IMG/VR virus record: IMGVR_UViG_3300043446_000334
Coordinates: 1-38,211 of that record
DNA: 38,211 bases
Source of the DNA: a virus
Reading direction: 5' to 3' (one strand)
The position numbers were made by a program, and so were the translations under genes. Each line of letters begins with the position of its first letter. The first letter of the stretch is position 1. The notes under the pieces were generated by a model, which ran no database searches, was not told the origin of the DNA, and saw only the letters and a program-made list of their open reading frames with translations. Positions 12,001 through 18,550 of this stretch are shown here, piece after piece.

Positions 12001-12742
12001 TAAATGTAATTGTTCCAACTTCTACAGAAGTCACAACAAGTCCGTTGCTGTCTTTGTAAATTAAACCTTGATCAATGTACCCGTGCTCTGTACCAGTAGA
12101 CCTTGCAGTCTTAATCATAAAAGGATTATCTTGACTGCTAACGCTAAATTTGTAAGTTTGTCCTCTATAGAGTTTGATCACAGGATTTCTTTCTAGACCT
12201 GGAGGATTAAACAAATATACATTATTGTTACCCTCTGACTCGATTGTAACAGTATATTCACTAGTAATATCTAATTGTTGTCCTGCAATTTTAATCGTAG
12301 GAGGACCGTAAGGTAACCAATAATAATTTTGAAAATTAATAAACATATCCCAAGAAATATGAGGATTGAGACTGTAAGTCTCTTCTTGGTTTAACCTAGT
12401 GTGATTTGCAGTATTTGCACCTAAGACATTAAGTTGATTAATATAGTCTTGATAATCTTTAAAGAAAGTAGTGTTGCCAAGAGAGTCATTAATAACTAAT
12501 CCTGGCTCAAGCTGATATTGTTGTCTAAATGCGCTGGCTGCTTTTACAAATATATCATCGCCAGTAGTAGCTTTTGCATTTTCTCTTCCAACGTAACCAT
12601 TGATTTTATTAATTGATCCTGAGGATATAAGTTGATCAAGCGTAGCTTGTAAAAACTTTTTATTAGAATCAGTTTGATAAAACTTAGGTAAGAATGTTGA
12701 TGATCTTCCCTTGTTACCTGTTGGATTTACATTATCAGACAT
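1..12742 (-). CDS. Giant virion structural protein, 3' end outside window (>4,247 aa)
   Basis: The reading frame is open from an ATG at 12742 to the left edge, with no stop in the stretches I translated. It begins MSDNVNPTGNKGRSS and its ATG overlaps the gp6 stop by 8 nt, so the two are translationally coupled in the baseplate operon. By residue: about 1-2100 is beta-rich structural sequence with no domain I recognise. About 2150-2600 has repeats of the type FGxxLAVSxDGxxLxVSAPxxxxGxVYVY, as in FG-GAP/integrin-type beta-propellers. About 3000-3070 and 3390-3450 carry GxGYxxxP repeats seen in large marine phage tail proteins. A GTGFASGQTVT module occurs twice, near residues 2350 and 3730. T4 has genes 7 and 8 at this place, but I see no clear homology to them. 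A large baseplate-peripheral, fibre or adhesin-like protein is inferred from position and repeat content. Structural role is fairly sure; exact function is unknown. Confidence 0.85.
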   Translation of the reverse strand, partial: MSDNVNPTGNKGRSSTFLPKFYQTDSNKKFLQATLDQLISSGSINKINGYVGRENAKATTGDDIFVKAASAFRQQYQLEPGLVINDSLGNTTFFKDYQDYINQLNVLGANTANHTRLNQEETYSLNPHISWDMFINFQNYYWLPYGPPTIKIAGQQLDITSEYTVTIESEGNNNVYLFNPPGLERNPVIKLYRGQTYKFSVSSQDNPFMIKTARSTGTEHGYIDQGLIYKDSNGLVVTSVEVGTITFTVPYSAPDLLFYVSTTDSDLGGVFEIASIDENTSIDVENEVLNKKEYILPDGTALSNGMKIQFIGNVTPEKYSSGFYYVEGVGNAIRLIKESDLELLSPYTTAQTVLFDSTPFDVLPFSDATAFAGIPEYLVINRASKERSPWARYNRWFHKTVIETSARVNNIDLSLDQNTRAVRPIIEFEPDLQLFNYGSFSTVDLDIDLIDTFTTDVFSTIEGSTGYNVDGVDLVQGQRVLFLAETDSLVKNNVYRVNYLNLNGRRQIHLVEEYKPTVGVISVVRLGDKNRGQCYWFNGTEWVKGQEKYKRNQPPLFDVFDSEGVSFSDSSKYEGTTFAGTELFSYKPGTGTVDSVLGFALSYKNINNVGDIVFNFNFEQDSFEYKLGTEVKTQTINIGYLSHNTPAGIAYTNSWIKSDSHVSQAAVRIYKNSSKVNNFDIDIFNDINKLDDLIVKVYVNGIRLSKDKWAVVDGPNYKKIVLSSDIKSSDVLTIRTFAKQPINDNGYYEIPHNLQNNPLNESIQSLTLGEISDHVSTIVDNLPMFEGEFPGPNNLRDLGNVSSYGSKFLQHSGPISLSLYHITNLDNNVVKAIDIAKDEYNKFKKNFVSTAETLGVDGDPVTIVDLILQKLNKDKPKTNPYYFSDMIPYTAKVRTEIEVIDGRIKTYPLSKVFSMDLVSSSAVLIYLNGNQLMYRKDYTFDSQGFVVISAELAEGDIVAIDEYDSTNGSFVPPTPTKLGLWPKYEPMIYQDESLVTPRMMIQGHDGSQVLAYGDYRDALILELEKRIFNNIKVDYDPTIFDILDVIPGYSRNNSYSREEFDRVLAPNFYKWTSLVDRDFTKPLSYDRTDPFTFNYTYNPAPNGTSSPGYWKGIYRYMLDTDRPNLCPWEMMGFSIKPEWWETTYGPYPWTSENKILWDDIAEGIIREPGLPLRKNLKVARPFIKNLIPVDEQGKILSPLLSGLASGVITQATESDFVFGDVSPVESAWRRSSHYAFSVLKTAMLLMPAKTFGCLLDRSRIVRNVAGQLIYKDTGLRVTPMDIQVPSIYTSTTDVKTSGLINYIVDFILSDNLKSYNSYVYDLGNLEARLSYRVGAFTSKEKFNLLLDSKTPLSQGSVFVPQEDYSIVLNSSSPIKKINYSGIIVTKTSLDSPGSVGYEIKGYSKGQPYFKYFAWTNPGTKVNIGGISEAFTSWTQNSQYAAGKIVLYGGKYYRSKSLHTTGTDFALQYYEPLSSLPIVGGQDAFIRSTFDTSTELVVPYGTKFRTIQEVVDFILGYGEWLKSQGFIFDDFNSNLAQVSNWETSAKEFVYWTTRNWSLGQDQDVWVDWVPSLDIKVGDIVRFNGDYYRAFVNVSPAPIFEQESFTKLEGLSTLGSSVISLSPAAKKITFNTSLAVVDDVTSPFNDYEIFKVDGTPILPNFLNSYRDDNAVSYSPAGTDGIFSATFYLVQKEQVVILNNSTMFNDTIYNTASGYRQERIKISAYVSTDWKGSFEAPGFIFDQALINNWAPWTDYSLGDIVKYKEFYYSAKSFLIGTQDFNYEGWIKLADKPTPKLLPNWNYKAGQFTDFYSLDSDNFDSSQQTVAQHLVGYQKRDYLSNIIQDDVSEFKFYQGMIIEKGTQNVLNKLFDVLSADGEDSVNFYEEWALRVGQYGASSSFESIEFKLDESLFKNNPQGFELVNYVDKTINDFIIRQSPNDVYLKPVGYNSNPWPLYDTVPKYLRTPGHVRPSDAKIILSSIDGISTYSPSIMLEGDYVWCGFEKQSWDVYRYTSAKLDVTDVVYNPSSKELTISAKENIKLQIGTWVGINQTTSVNGFYQIKSVTNNQMVLSASLTTNLTGKFSEQDRILVFVFESRRSASIDNISHIVSQRLIDGEKIWTGGQDTSEPWATWEYSSVYNPSEITNSEPSQGQARGKRIVVNAAGTLIAVTDALGQIVIYDTVGLKSSWLRRQTISKPTLTVNPLGQNNADYLGDVIAMSPDGLWLATGTPLASYVSTNPQPGDGYIAVDTSSSSYNSTLANQGVISLYKKDENNIYSLVDSIVSPTPAANEKFGSNIIFDNDTMLVTASGYGTTGRVYVLNYLTTVKATTSYNPTGSSDLVLKVSSTQNIEVGMTVVGTGFASGQTVTDVVNGNTVYLSAAPDSTPSGIIQFTQTDWQYGPQNYLPGTLSTNSAFGKSMAVSKDGTKLLVSAPGAGKVYVYSTSSTNYSLIQTISSNDLEFGTGLAVSDNGTYIAISSILFDQVTVDKTIIDSGAVSVYKLTEGQYVKYQELTNISPATAQFFGTKLSFMNDYKTLVVYSPNASTREPIAFTDSTTFDDDSTQFLISKPDTGRIDIYDRYQNNWIYGETLTTDADKKSSYSQGFAVGNNRVIVGSPYQTDQGIVSGKVYDYTKSNNSYSWVKVYSQGDVVNLEKIKRAFLYNTKTNQLLTYLDAVDLSQGKIPGLADQEIKYKTFYDPAVYSIGDTSVNVDEGLAWASSQVGTLWWDLRTAKVIENSDSTDVVYRNSVWGMLFPTASIDVYEWVETKLKPSDWNSQADTEAGLANGISGTTLYDNTTYSVVKKYDSTAKAFKNTYYYWVKNKKTIPANKNRNLSAVEVANLISNPRGSGYKYFGLTSKNSFVLVNCQDLLENSEIAFSVEYWITENTNQNVHSQWKIISNDNISEIPYHIEQKWVDSLCGKDSVGRLVPDTTLPPKLRFGVENRPRQGMFINRFEALKQLVEKTNLLLINKQIVNNRDLSDLESYDVAPSTITGLYDVVFDVESELRFASIGNFRKPELIVGSIIDGKISSVTIVSKGAGYLIAPYISVTGVGQGAEIRAVLNTSGQIVGAEIISGGEGYDDNTILSVRNYSALVNSDSQLGGAWSIYSYETSTSLWSRVNSQSYNTTKFWSYADWYDTGYNQFTVSDYAVDNFSGLDLINPVIGKTVKIRKSSSGTWLLLEKYSDVKSIDWTQTYKVVGQENGTIQLSSSLYQFEKTVYGYDSSLFDSSVFDNSASTELRIILQTLKNKILIDDLRTEYLNLFFNSVRYVLSEQIYVDWVMKTSFVKAKHNVGELNQPVTYKNDNLVDYENFVNEVKPYRTVVREYISSYQRLDSSQSSVTDFDLPPALINGTVSPVETAIVDNAINVDAVIADTYPWKFWADFVGYSVVDIKVTDNGSGYLTPPAVRILSESGAGAVARAFVTSGKVTRVIVLSKGSGYLSAPTVVLDGNTTGSEAKAVAIIGNSVIRSNLIKVKFDRISQQYEISNLQEVETFTGTGSKKQFILKWAPDIRIGRTVVTLKLKTDLVAQEVLRDTYSVSIKSSVGVDHTVYYGVITFEVEPPKDSTITVTYVKDWSLLNAADRIQHYYNPAEGELGKDLSQLMTGIDYGGVVVTGMGFDLAKGWDSLPWFTDKWGVYDESFDDYIVTVSANTHSFTLPYVPEPGTELNVYYSKLNVEENVSDGVATSYNFNQLDIDPSVQVKTTVNVKGVTKQYNGIVGDVLQLNNVTGIEQGMSVIGTGFASGQTVTQIIDSTHVKLSDLPNTAPSGSLFFTKNIAGTNVLHVSDTSNLQAGDLISLTPAVVDTIGLDTKIVRVLTSTTVQLDQILFKNVTASTATFTRTLVTPTDYTIKINGIITLNEPVSLGSILTVSSLLKSVRLDDPNWTGSYMPEKPNAVMETVIVENDPSDPYVVSIPGTFQVNTGDQFIIRKSTSDGSILPQDADYDTAISGGDLAYSSAKGIAADEIIIDGDGFVTPTTSPAPEECVPGQVVDTLAIKIFDKPSAGSASMKVDSYLADGVQKEFIISQKPNSSQAVIVKFTRTERVNDVLTSVSEIKNDIVDYSVLYNSNTIKFVTPPPAGELVSIFSIGFNGTNLLDLDYFVGDGTTSEFVTQASWVESATYLVYVAGVPVSAVLFKTDSSYEASNRIGIKLAQPPIAGAVVNYIIVSGKTQTFSITKSETIIPNGGSIYDLENIVGDSLPAESNMLVRVDQQILPGPNNSYFTIGSNRLNYTIDSIKFVPFSVGIGD
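2400..2570 (-). repeat. GxGY beta-repeat pair inside the giant protein
   Basis: The minus-strand translation gives two successive units around NGSGYLTPPAVRI and KGSGYLSAPTVVL. They are separated by a segment rich in G, A and V (GAGAVARAFVTSGKVTRVIV). This is the alternating pattern GxGYxxxPxVxI / GxGAxAxAxVxxGxVxxVxV found in large tail proteins of marine T4-like phages. Confidence 0.6.
3525..3680 (-). repeat. Second GxGY beta-repeat cluster in the giant protein
   Basis: The translation includes GKISSVTIVSKGAGYLIAPY, then GQGAEIRAVLNTSGQIVGAEI and GGEGYD. This is the same repeat type as at 2400-2570 and in the same frame, so the protein carries at least two clusters of this module. Confidence 0.6.
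4950..6300 (-). other. FG-GAP-like beta-propeller segment of the giant protein
   Basis: Minus-strand translation shows recurring blades: FGKSMAVSKDGTKLLVSAPG followed by AGKVYVYS; LEFGTGLAVSDNGTYIAISS followed by SGAVSVYKL; GDVIAMSPDGLWLATGTP; and FGSNIIFDNDTMLVTASGYG followed by GRVYVL. Each unit has an FG-type strand, a D/N-x-G turn and a closing VYVY-like strand, as in integrin alpha FG-GAP propellers. The number of blades cannot be settled by eye. Such domains usually mediate protein or glycan contact; that role here is inference. Confidence 0.6.
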
Positions 12743-15700
12743 TAGTTGCTCCGTACGGTGAACTTGTTACACTCTGTTGTGTTAAATTAACTTCAGTTGT
12801 GGCAATATTTGTTATTGCTTTAATTGTGCTTGGTGTGAGAGAAGTAGTTATTTCAATATCGTCTACTGTTGCTCCGCTCACAAAGATTTGATCGCTTGCA
12901 GATTTAATTTCGAATAAACTTCCAAAATTTAATCCTGTTTGTCTTGGAACTATTACAAAATTAGCAATATAAGGTGCTACACTATTTGTAACATAAGTTG
13001 CAAGCTCAGTAAAATAAAATGTATCTCCAAAATCCCAATTATCTAATGCAAAGAATTGTTCGATTGCCGAAACGACTTTAGTTTTAATATCGTTATCAGA
13101 GATAACTTGTCCTGGATTCTTAACAATTTTAAAAGTAGATTGGAAGTTTGATTCTGCATTTGAACCAAACAAAACTTTGTAATTCACAGGATGGTAAATT
13201 ACTTCGTCACTAATTGATTTTATTAAATTTAAATTTGGAGATACAAGGTCGTATAATTCAACCGTGCTCGGTGGCAGCGGTTTAGAAATATTTGCACCTT
13301 TGAGCCACTGTCTAAACAGAGTATCATACCCTTTTGTTAAGACGTAGACATCGACAATGTTTGATGGTGCAGGATCTATCCTAGAATCATAATCGGCGTT
13401 GTGTGTATACTGAAACTTAATATTATCTCTACCTTTGAATACTTTATAATCTAAACTGGCTACTAACGCAGAACTTGCGCTAGTTAACTTTTTAACAACA
13501 CCAGTGTTGACAAAATAAAAATACTGAGGGTACACATCTTGACTGCTGTCTCTATTATAAAACGCTGCCTCGTTAGGTAAAATCCAAACAGTTTTGTTGT
13601 TTTCGTTTTTAACGTAACGATAGTCTTCCTGGCCTTCACTAATTGAATATTTTTCTTGGAGGACAAATTTTGTCCAGTCGGTGGTGCTAGGAGCAACAAT
13701 AACATCAAATAGCTCTGGATTATCAACTACACCGTTATCGTCTGTATCAGCAAAAGTAATGACTACTTTCTTGTTGTCTACATAACCGTCTTGGCCGATA
13801 AACTCAGCAACAACTTCCCATTTATAATCAACAGTAAAAGGCAAAGTTCCGTTTTGACTAGTTGGATCTGTGTTTACATTTAAAATAGTAATGTTGTCTT
13901 TAACTACTTTGTTATTTCTACTATCATAAATCTTTCGTGTGCCATCATAAAAAAATCTAGTTTGACTTTCACTTTCAAAAATGTATCTCTGTTCTCGACT
14001 AGTTACAGTATAGTATTCGTTATCAGTTGTAAACAAAATTAACCAACTAGCATCTTGATTTTTGTTAGTAGCATCACCTTGCTTACCTAAGCTAAAATTA
14101 GATACGACGTCTAGATTAGCTTCGGTTACAATCTGCCATTCTTGAACAGAAGCGTTGTATCTTAGGCCAAATGGTTTATTTCCATCAATAGTATCAATCA
14201 TAGTATTGATAACTGATGACGATATTGTTGTTCTCCAGCGAGGAATAATTTTAGTAATAACAGGCTTAATTTTAATAGAAGAATTTGAATACAATGTAGA
14301 AGGAACGTTAGTATTCAATACTATTGGACCAAACCCTGTAGACAAAACTCCAGTTCCAGATGCTGTGCCATCTGTTACAATAGATACAACTTCTGCCCAC
14401 AATGTTTTTACATAATTTGGTGTGTTGTTAGATGTAGTTGCAACGATTGCATTGGCCTTGCTTGTGTCAAAATAATACCCGTCTGGCGCTGTAAATTGCA
14501 CTAAAGATCCAACATTAAGATATTTTAAATCAGTTATAGAACTAGAGCCGACTGAGTAAATGATACCTCCGGCAACGTCGCCTACATATCCAGACGAAGC
14601 GTTAACATCTGATGTAACATTGTTCCATGTAATGTTTAAGCTAGCAGTAACATAATTTACAAACTTAGAATAATAAAAATTACGTAAGTTAGAACCTTTT
14701 AAAATATCAAAAATTTCGTTATAGATGATACCTTCAATGTCTGTTTTTGAACTATACTTGAATCTAAATTTATTATTGTATTCTTCGGAATACAAAACTC
14801 CGTCATCAGCAAACAAACGTGTTGAACTATACTTCCCTGTTGGGTCTGTTAAATCAAAATATCGGCTAACACCAGAACTACTACGATTAACTGCTTTTAC
14901 TTTTGCAATCTGTGTACTTGATGACAAAGGACTAATGTTATAGTCTTCAGCAGTAATCATTCGATTTTGTGTATAATATGTCTGCGGTGCATTATTTTTA
15001 ATACTGTCATTACTTTCTGTTGTTGTTGAATTAGTAATTGACGCAGTAAGCGACATTGTAACAGTTAGTGTTTGTAATTGATTTTGCGCTGAATAATAAG
15101 GAATTGCAATAGAAATATTTCTAATGTCTCTTGAGTTAATAGTGTACTCAAGCCCGTTACTAACACGGTAATAGGTTCTAAATACTCCTAGAGGCAAATC
15201 TCCAAATGTTCCATCACTAAACTGCAAACTAATTCTATCGCCTGCTCTTGTTAAAACTGCGTAGATGTTTCTAATATTTTTATTAACACTATTGTAGATA
15301 ATGTTGTTGCCTTCAAAGTTTGAGACTTGTGTCCATAAAGACGATTCGGCGCCATTACCGTCGAGTCTATAAAGCCAAACATCGCTATTGTTTACACCAG
15401 GCGTTTCAATATCAACAGATTGATTACTACTCGGTTGATTGATTGTAAATGTACCTTGATTTAAGGTGCCTTGCACAAAATTAAAAAAGAAACCCGATGC
15501 GGCACTGCCAAGACCACGGCCGTCATCTCTATAAATGCAGGCAATTTTATTTCCTACTTTAGGAGCTTCTTCATAAATGTAAGTTTGATTTTCAAATGTA
15601 GTACTAGTTACTTCAAAAGGCATTGCCCTTCCGTCAACTGTTCTAGTAAATGAATAAACAGGCACATCTAAATTTGCGCCTTGGAATCTATATTGCTCTG

Positions 15701-16250
15701 TTGGAATTCCGTAAATTGTTGCTTTACTTGCCGGATTTCCGAACTGTTGGGTTGACGGAAATGCCGCATTCATTACTTTAATAAATTGGTCATACCAGCT
15801 GGCATTACTCGGATCGTTCCAAGTAATTGTTTGCCCTGCAATGTTTCTTCCGTTGCTATCAACTACATTCTCTGTTGTTGCAACGTTGGTAATTTTTAAT
15901 AAACCCTTACTTGGAGAGTTTCTTTTTGCATTATAACTAATTAATCTAGCTAGGCGTAGGACAGATTCACGGCGCTCTGCTAGTTCTAAAAAGTTCTCAC
16001 GAGCATTTAAGTCAACACGGAAAGCTATGCTTTGGCCCAAGAAAGCAATAAGATCAATTAGGGCAAGGTATTCGCTAGACTCGATGTAATCGTTAAAATC
16101 TTCTGGGTAATTTGTACGGATGTAGTCGATCATCGTACGACGCAGATTCTCAAAATCGTAGCTTTGAAAATCTGCGTTGCGGAAACTTTGATATATCTTT
16201 TTCCAGTCTTGGGTGACTAACAGTCTATTTTGTCTTGTAGTTACACTCAT
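12735..16250 (-). CDS. gp6: Baseplate wedge protein gp6
   Basis: gp6 forms the dimeric ring that ties the wedges together around the hub of the contractile tail. The N-terminal part (about residues 30-120) has the family segment ESSEYLALIDLIAFLGQSIA followed by FRVDLNARENFLELAERRES and an arginine-rich RLARLISYNAKRNSPSKG. The C-terminal part keeps the gp6 end segment around VISDNDIKTKVVSAIEQFF and NWDFGDTFYFTELATYV, just before the last 80 residues. At 1,171 aa it is almost twice the T4 length (660 aa); the extra is a long beta-rich middle (about 300-950). The gene lies 47 nt after gp25, with a late-promoter-like box in the gap, and its stop overlaps the start of the giant gene. Confidence 0.93.
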   Translation of the reverse strand: MSVTTRQNRLLVTQDWKKIYQSFRNADFQSYDFENLRRTMIDYIRTNYPEDFNDYIESSEYLALIDLIAFLGQSIAFRVDLNARENFLELAERRESVLRLARLISYNAKRNSPSKGLLKITNVATTENVVDSNGRNIAGQTITWNDPSNASWYDQFIKVMNAAFPSTQQFGNPASKATIYGIPTEQYRFQGANLDVPVYSFTRTVDGRAMPFEVTSTTFENQTYIYEEAPKVGNKIACIYRDDGRGLGSAASGFFFNFVQGTLNQGTFTINQPSSNQSVDIETPGVNNSDVWLYRLDGNGAESSLWTQVSNFEGNNIIYNSVNKNIRNIYAVLTRAGDRISLQFSDGTFGDLPLGVFRTYYRVSNGLEYTINSRDIRNISIAIPYYSAQNQLQTLTVTMSLTASITNSTTTESNDSIKNNAPQTYYTQNRMITAEDYNISPLSSSTQIAKVKAVNRSSSGVSRYFDLTDPTGKYSSTRLFADDGVLYSEEYNNKFRFKYSSKTDIEGIIYNEIFDILKGSNLRNFYYSKFVNYVTASLNITWNNVTSDVNASSGYVGDVAGGIIYSVGSSSITDLKYLNVGSLVQFTAPDGYYFDTSKANAIVATTSNNTPNYVKTLWAEVVSIVTDGTASGTGVLSTGFGPIVLNTNVPSTLYSNSSIKIKPVITKIIPRWRTTISSSVINTMIDTIDGNKPFGLRYNASVQEWQIVTEANLDVVSNFSLGKQGDATNKNQDASWLILFTTDNEYYTVTSREQRYIFESESQTRFFYDGTRKIYDSRNNKVVKDNITILNVNTDPTSQNGTLPFTVDYKWEVVAEFIGQDGYVDNKKVVITFADTDDNGVVDNPELFDVIVAPSTTDWTKFVLQEKYSISEGQEDYRYVKNENNKTVWILPNEAAFYNRDSSQDVYPQYFYFVNTGVVKKLTSASSALVASLDYKVFKGRDNIKFQYTHNADYDSRIDPAPSNIVDVYVLTKGYDTLFRQWLKGANISKPLPPSTVELYDLVSPNLNLIKSISDEVIYHPVNYKVLFGSNAESNFQSTFKIVKNPGQVISDNDIKTKVVSAIEQFFALDNWDFGDTFYFTELATYVTNSVAPYIANFVIVPRQTGLNFGSLFEIKSASDQIFVSGATVDDIEITTSLTPSTIKAITNIATTEVNLTQQSVTSSPYGATNV

Positions 16251-16268
16251 GATTTGTCCTAATAGTAG

Positions 16269-16276
16269 TATTTATT
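16269..16276 (-). promoter_or_regulatory. Candidate gp55-type late promoter before gp6
   Basis: On the minus strand the box reads AATAAATA, one mismatch from the T4 late consensus TATAAATA, 18 nt before the gp6 start codon. It sits in the only sizeable gap (47 nt) of the downstream part of the baseplate operon. T4-type late promoters need only this -10-like element plus gp55. Confidence 0.5.
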
Positions 16277-16297
16277 AGATAAAATTATGTGCGTATA

Positions 16298-16735
16298 TTA
16301 TGCTATCAATAGGCCGTTACTCTGGTCAAACCTCAATTTCAACTTTTGTTGTAAATTATAAGGCAAGTAAGTTAGATTACATTCTATCTGTATACCATTA
16401 TCATAGGGCGTAACAATAACTTTATCTGTGCTAACACGTGGATCATAGTTAATGATTTGGCTGACATTTTCAGTAATTGCATATCTCACTTCATCGGTCA
16501 ACTGTTCGTATAGAAGATCCCAAATAATGCACCCAAACGATGGGTTCATTAGACGTTCTCCCTGTCTTGTATAAAAGTGATTAATAATATCCTGTTTAAT
16601 TAATTCAAAATCAAACAAAGAATAGTTTTCATTTGATACATTTACAGTACTAAAACCTTTATAAGTTTTAGGAGCAGTTACGCCCGAGGTTGGGGCAGCT
16701 GGTAGCGTGATTTTATTATATAAATTTGAACTCAT
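16298..16735 (-). CDS. gp25: Baseplate wedge protein gp25
   Basis: gp25 belongs to the family shared by all contractile injection systems (T4 gp25, T6SS TssE), which nucleates sheath polymerisation on the wedge. The protein is 145 aa, close to T4's 132. Visible family features are FELIKQDIINHFYTRQGERL (residues about 43-62), NPSFGCIIWDLLYEQL, and YDPRV, which corresponds to the EPR core motif with D replacing E. A strong AAGGAG Shine-Dalgarno precedes the ATG. The gene follows gp5 with a 9-nt gap, in the same wedge order gp5-25-6 as other marine T4-like phages. Confidence 0.93.
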   Translation of the reverse strand: MSSNLYNKITLPAAPTSGVTAPKTYKGFSTVNVSNENYSLFDFELIKQDIINHFYTRQGERLMNPSFGCIIWDLLYEQLTDEVRYAITENVSQIINYDPRVSTDKVIVTPYDNGIQIECNLTYLPYNLQQKLKLRFDQSNGLLIA

Positions 16736-16744
16736 TTATGCTCC

Positions 16745-18547
16745 TTAATTTTCCTGTGGTGGAGGATCAAATGTATCAGTATTAGTAGAATATTTCTTCC
16801 AATACTCTGGTAACGTAGCTGTCGAAGATCCGCTGTATCGAGAATTAGCATCTCTATCTGTTTTTGCTGGCTTATAATTAACTGGATCTAAATTCTCGTG
16901 GTGCGGCCAAGGCTCGTGCGTAGGAATTCTTGGTACAATTGACGGGCTAAAAGATTGGCCAGCTTCATCGTATAATGAGATTAAACTTAAAGATAGCGGC
17001 AAGGCTGATGCAGGTGGTTCTGAAATTGGATCTATTGTTGAAGAAGGTATTTCAGCCTGGCTTGCAGGATTAGAAGAACTATTTAAATCAATCCTTCCGC
17101 CGCCGCCGGCGGCTGTTAACTTAATGCTTGATGATGCATTTACATGATGTACTGTAGCACTTAATAACATATTGCCGTTGGCTGTAAAATTTGAATTTCC
17201 TTTAGACAATACAGACAAACTGTTATTAACTGACAAATTAAAATTAGCATCAGTTTGTAAAGACAAATCACTTGTTGCTTTAATTGAAGTTTTTCCAGTC
17301 GATGAAGAAACAATATTTCCAATAACTTTTGTTGTTAAATTACCAAGAATGTCAGATCTTAAGTCCCCTTCTATCTTTTCGCTAAATCCATTTTTTACAT
17401 GAACTTTTTGGTCATGTCCAACGATTAAAAGATTATCGATGAGAACTTCTGTGTGCATTTCTTTAGAAACTTTAATGTTTAAATTTCTTCCAGCTTCAAT
17501 GTTTACGTCTCGATCTGAATAAAGATTAAAATCATTTTTTGTATGAACACTGATACTATCTTCGGCAAATATATCTATCTTTCCATCGCTTGATAATTCA
17601 ATCCACGCTGTGCCTCTAGCATTGCCAATGTAAATTAAATCTTCACTATTGTGCAATAAAATTTGGTGACCCGTTCTCGTACGGATACGAACTAGTTCGT
17701 TATGAGGAGCATCAACTAAACCTTTTTCTTTATTTTCAACACTAGCATATTCAGGTGGCCCTTCTGAAGGTTTCTTCATCCTCTGGAAGGCAGCATCACC
17801 GTCGTCCATAACGAATGTTGTTCCGCCAAGGCGACTAACAAATGTCAATCCTTCACTTTCTTCTTTACCTACTAGATCCTTAGGACCATTTTTATCTAAT
17901 GGCCCGGGTGTACTAATTCCAAATACAGTACTCGGAGCTTCTCTCCTGGCACTACTTGATGTAATACCTCTAGTATCGTCTTTTAATAAACCTTGCTCTT
18001 CTAGTGCATCAGCAAAGAACTTTGCCACTGGTTTTTTATTTTTAGTTGGATTTGATGGGTTTAATTTTTCTTTAATTCTTTTATTAAACTCTGCTACAGG
18101 TAATCTTGTTGGTCCATCTTTATACTCTGCATCAGGTGGTAATGTATTTGCCTCAGTGGCAGCAAGTCCAGGTACGCTAAAATTCATGTGTTCGTCTGGA
18201 ACACAACCTAACCAATAACCTTTAGCAGGATCACCATTAATGAACACTACAAGAACAGTGGTTCCCGGATCGGGCGGAACAAACCACATGCCGTAGGACT
18301 TTTGAGTACTAGTATAATTGTCAGGATCTTCAACAGTATAGTCATAGCCAGTACTACCAAAAAATGGGGACATCATGTTTACCTGTTGAGTCTGAACAGC
18401 ACTTTTGGTATTGCCTGCGCCCGGCCTTTGTAAAGAAACTTCTAATGTTCCCATAAAGGCAGGATCACTGTGGCTAACGACCGTAGCAAGAACAGGCCAC
18501 GATGGTAAATCGCCTTGTTCTCCGCTAAACTTATCTTCCATTCCCAT
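16745..18547 (-). CDS. gp5: Baseplate hub/central spike protein gp5, no visible lysozyme domain
   Basis: Residues 1-130 match the OB-fold of gp5/VgrG-type spikes (WPVLATVVSHSDPAFMGTLEVSL, and GMWFVPPDPGTTVLVVFING followed by WLGCVPDEHMNF). Residues about 315-490 are short repeats of the type DxNIEAGxNLNIKVS, the triple-stranded beta-helix of the spike. Between them (130-300) is a proline- and charge-rich linker where T4 gp5 carries its lysozyme; no lysozyme-like catalytic pattern is visible. A C-terminal extension contains RIPTHEPWPHHENLDP, a segment I recall from marine-phage homologues. Starts at MGMEDKF, 3 nt after the upstream hub gene stop. The spike should pierce the outer membrane; peptidoglycan cleavage would need another protein. 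Confidence 0.9.
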   Translation of the reverse strand: MGMEDKFSGEQGDLPSWPVLATVVSHSDPAFMGTLEVSLQRPGAGNTKSAVQTQQVNMMSPFFGSTGYDYTVEDPDNYTSTQKSYGMWFVPPDPGTTVLVVFINGDPAKGYWLGCVPDEHMNFSVPGLAATEANTLPPDAEYKDGPTRLPVAEFNKRIKEKLNPSNPTKNKKPVAKFFADALEEQGLLKDDTRGITSSSARREAPSTVFGISTPGPLDKNGPKDLVGKEESEGLTFVSRLGGTTFVMDDGDAAFQRMKKPSEGPPEYASVENKEKGLVDAPHNELVRIRTRTGHQILLHNSEDLIYIGNARGTAWIELSSDGKIDIFAEDSISVHTKNDFNLYSDRDVNIEAGRNLNIKVSKEMHTEVLIDNLLIVGHDQKVHVKNGFSEKIEGDLRSDILGNLTTKVIGNIVSSSTGKTSIKATSDLSLQTDANFNLSVNNSLSVLSKGNSNFTANGNMLLSATVHHVNASSSIKLTAAGGGGRIDLNSSSNPASQAEIPSSTIDPISEPPASALPLSLSLISLYDEAGQSFSPSIVPRIPTHEPWPHHENLDPVNYKPAKTDRDANSRYSGSSTATLPEYWKKYSTNTDTFDPPPQEN

Positions 18548-18550
18548 ATT

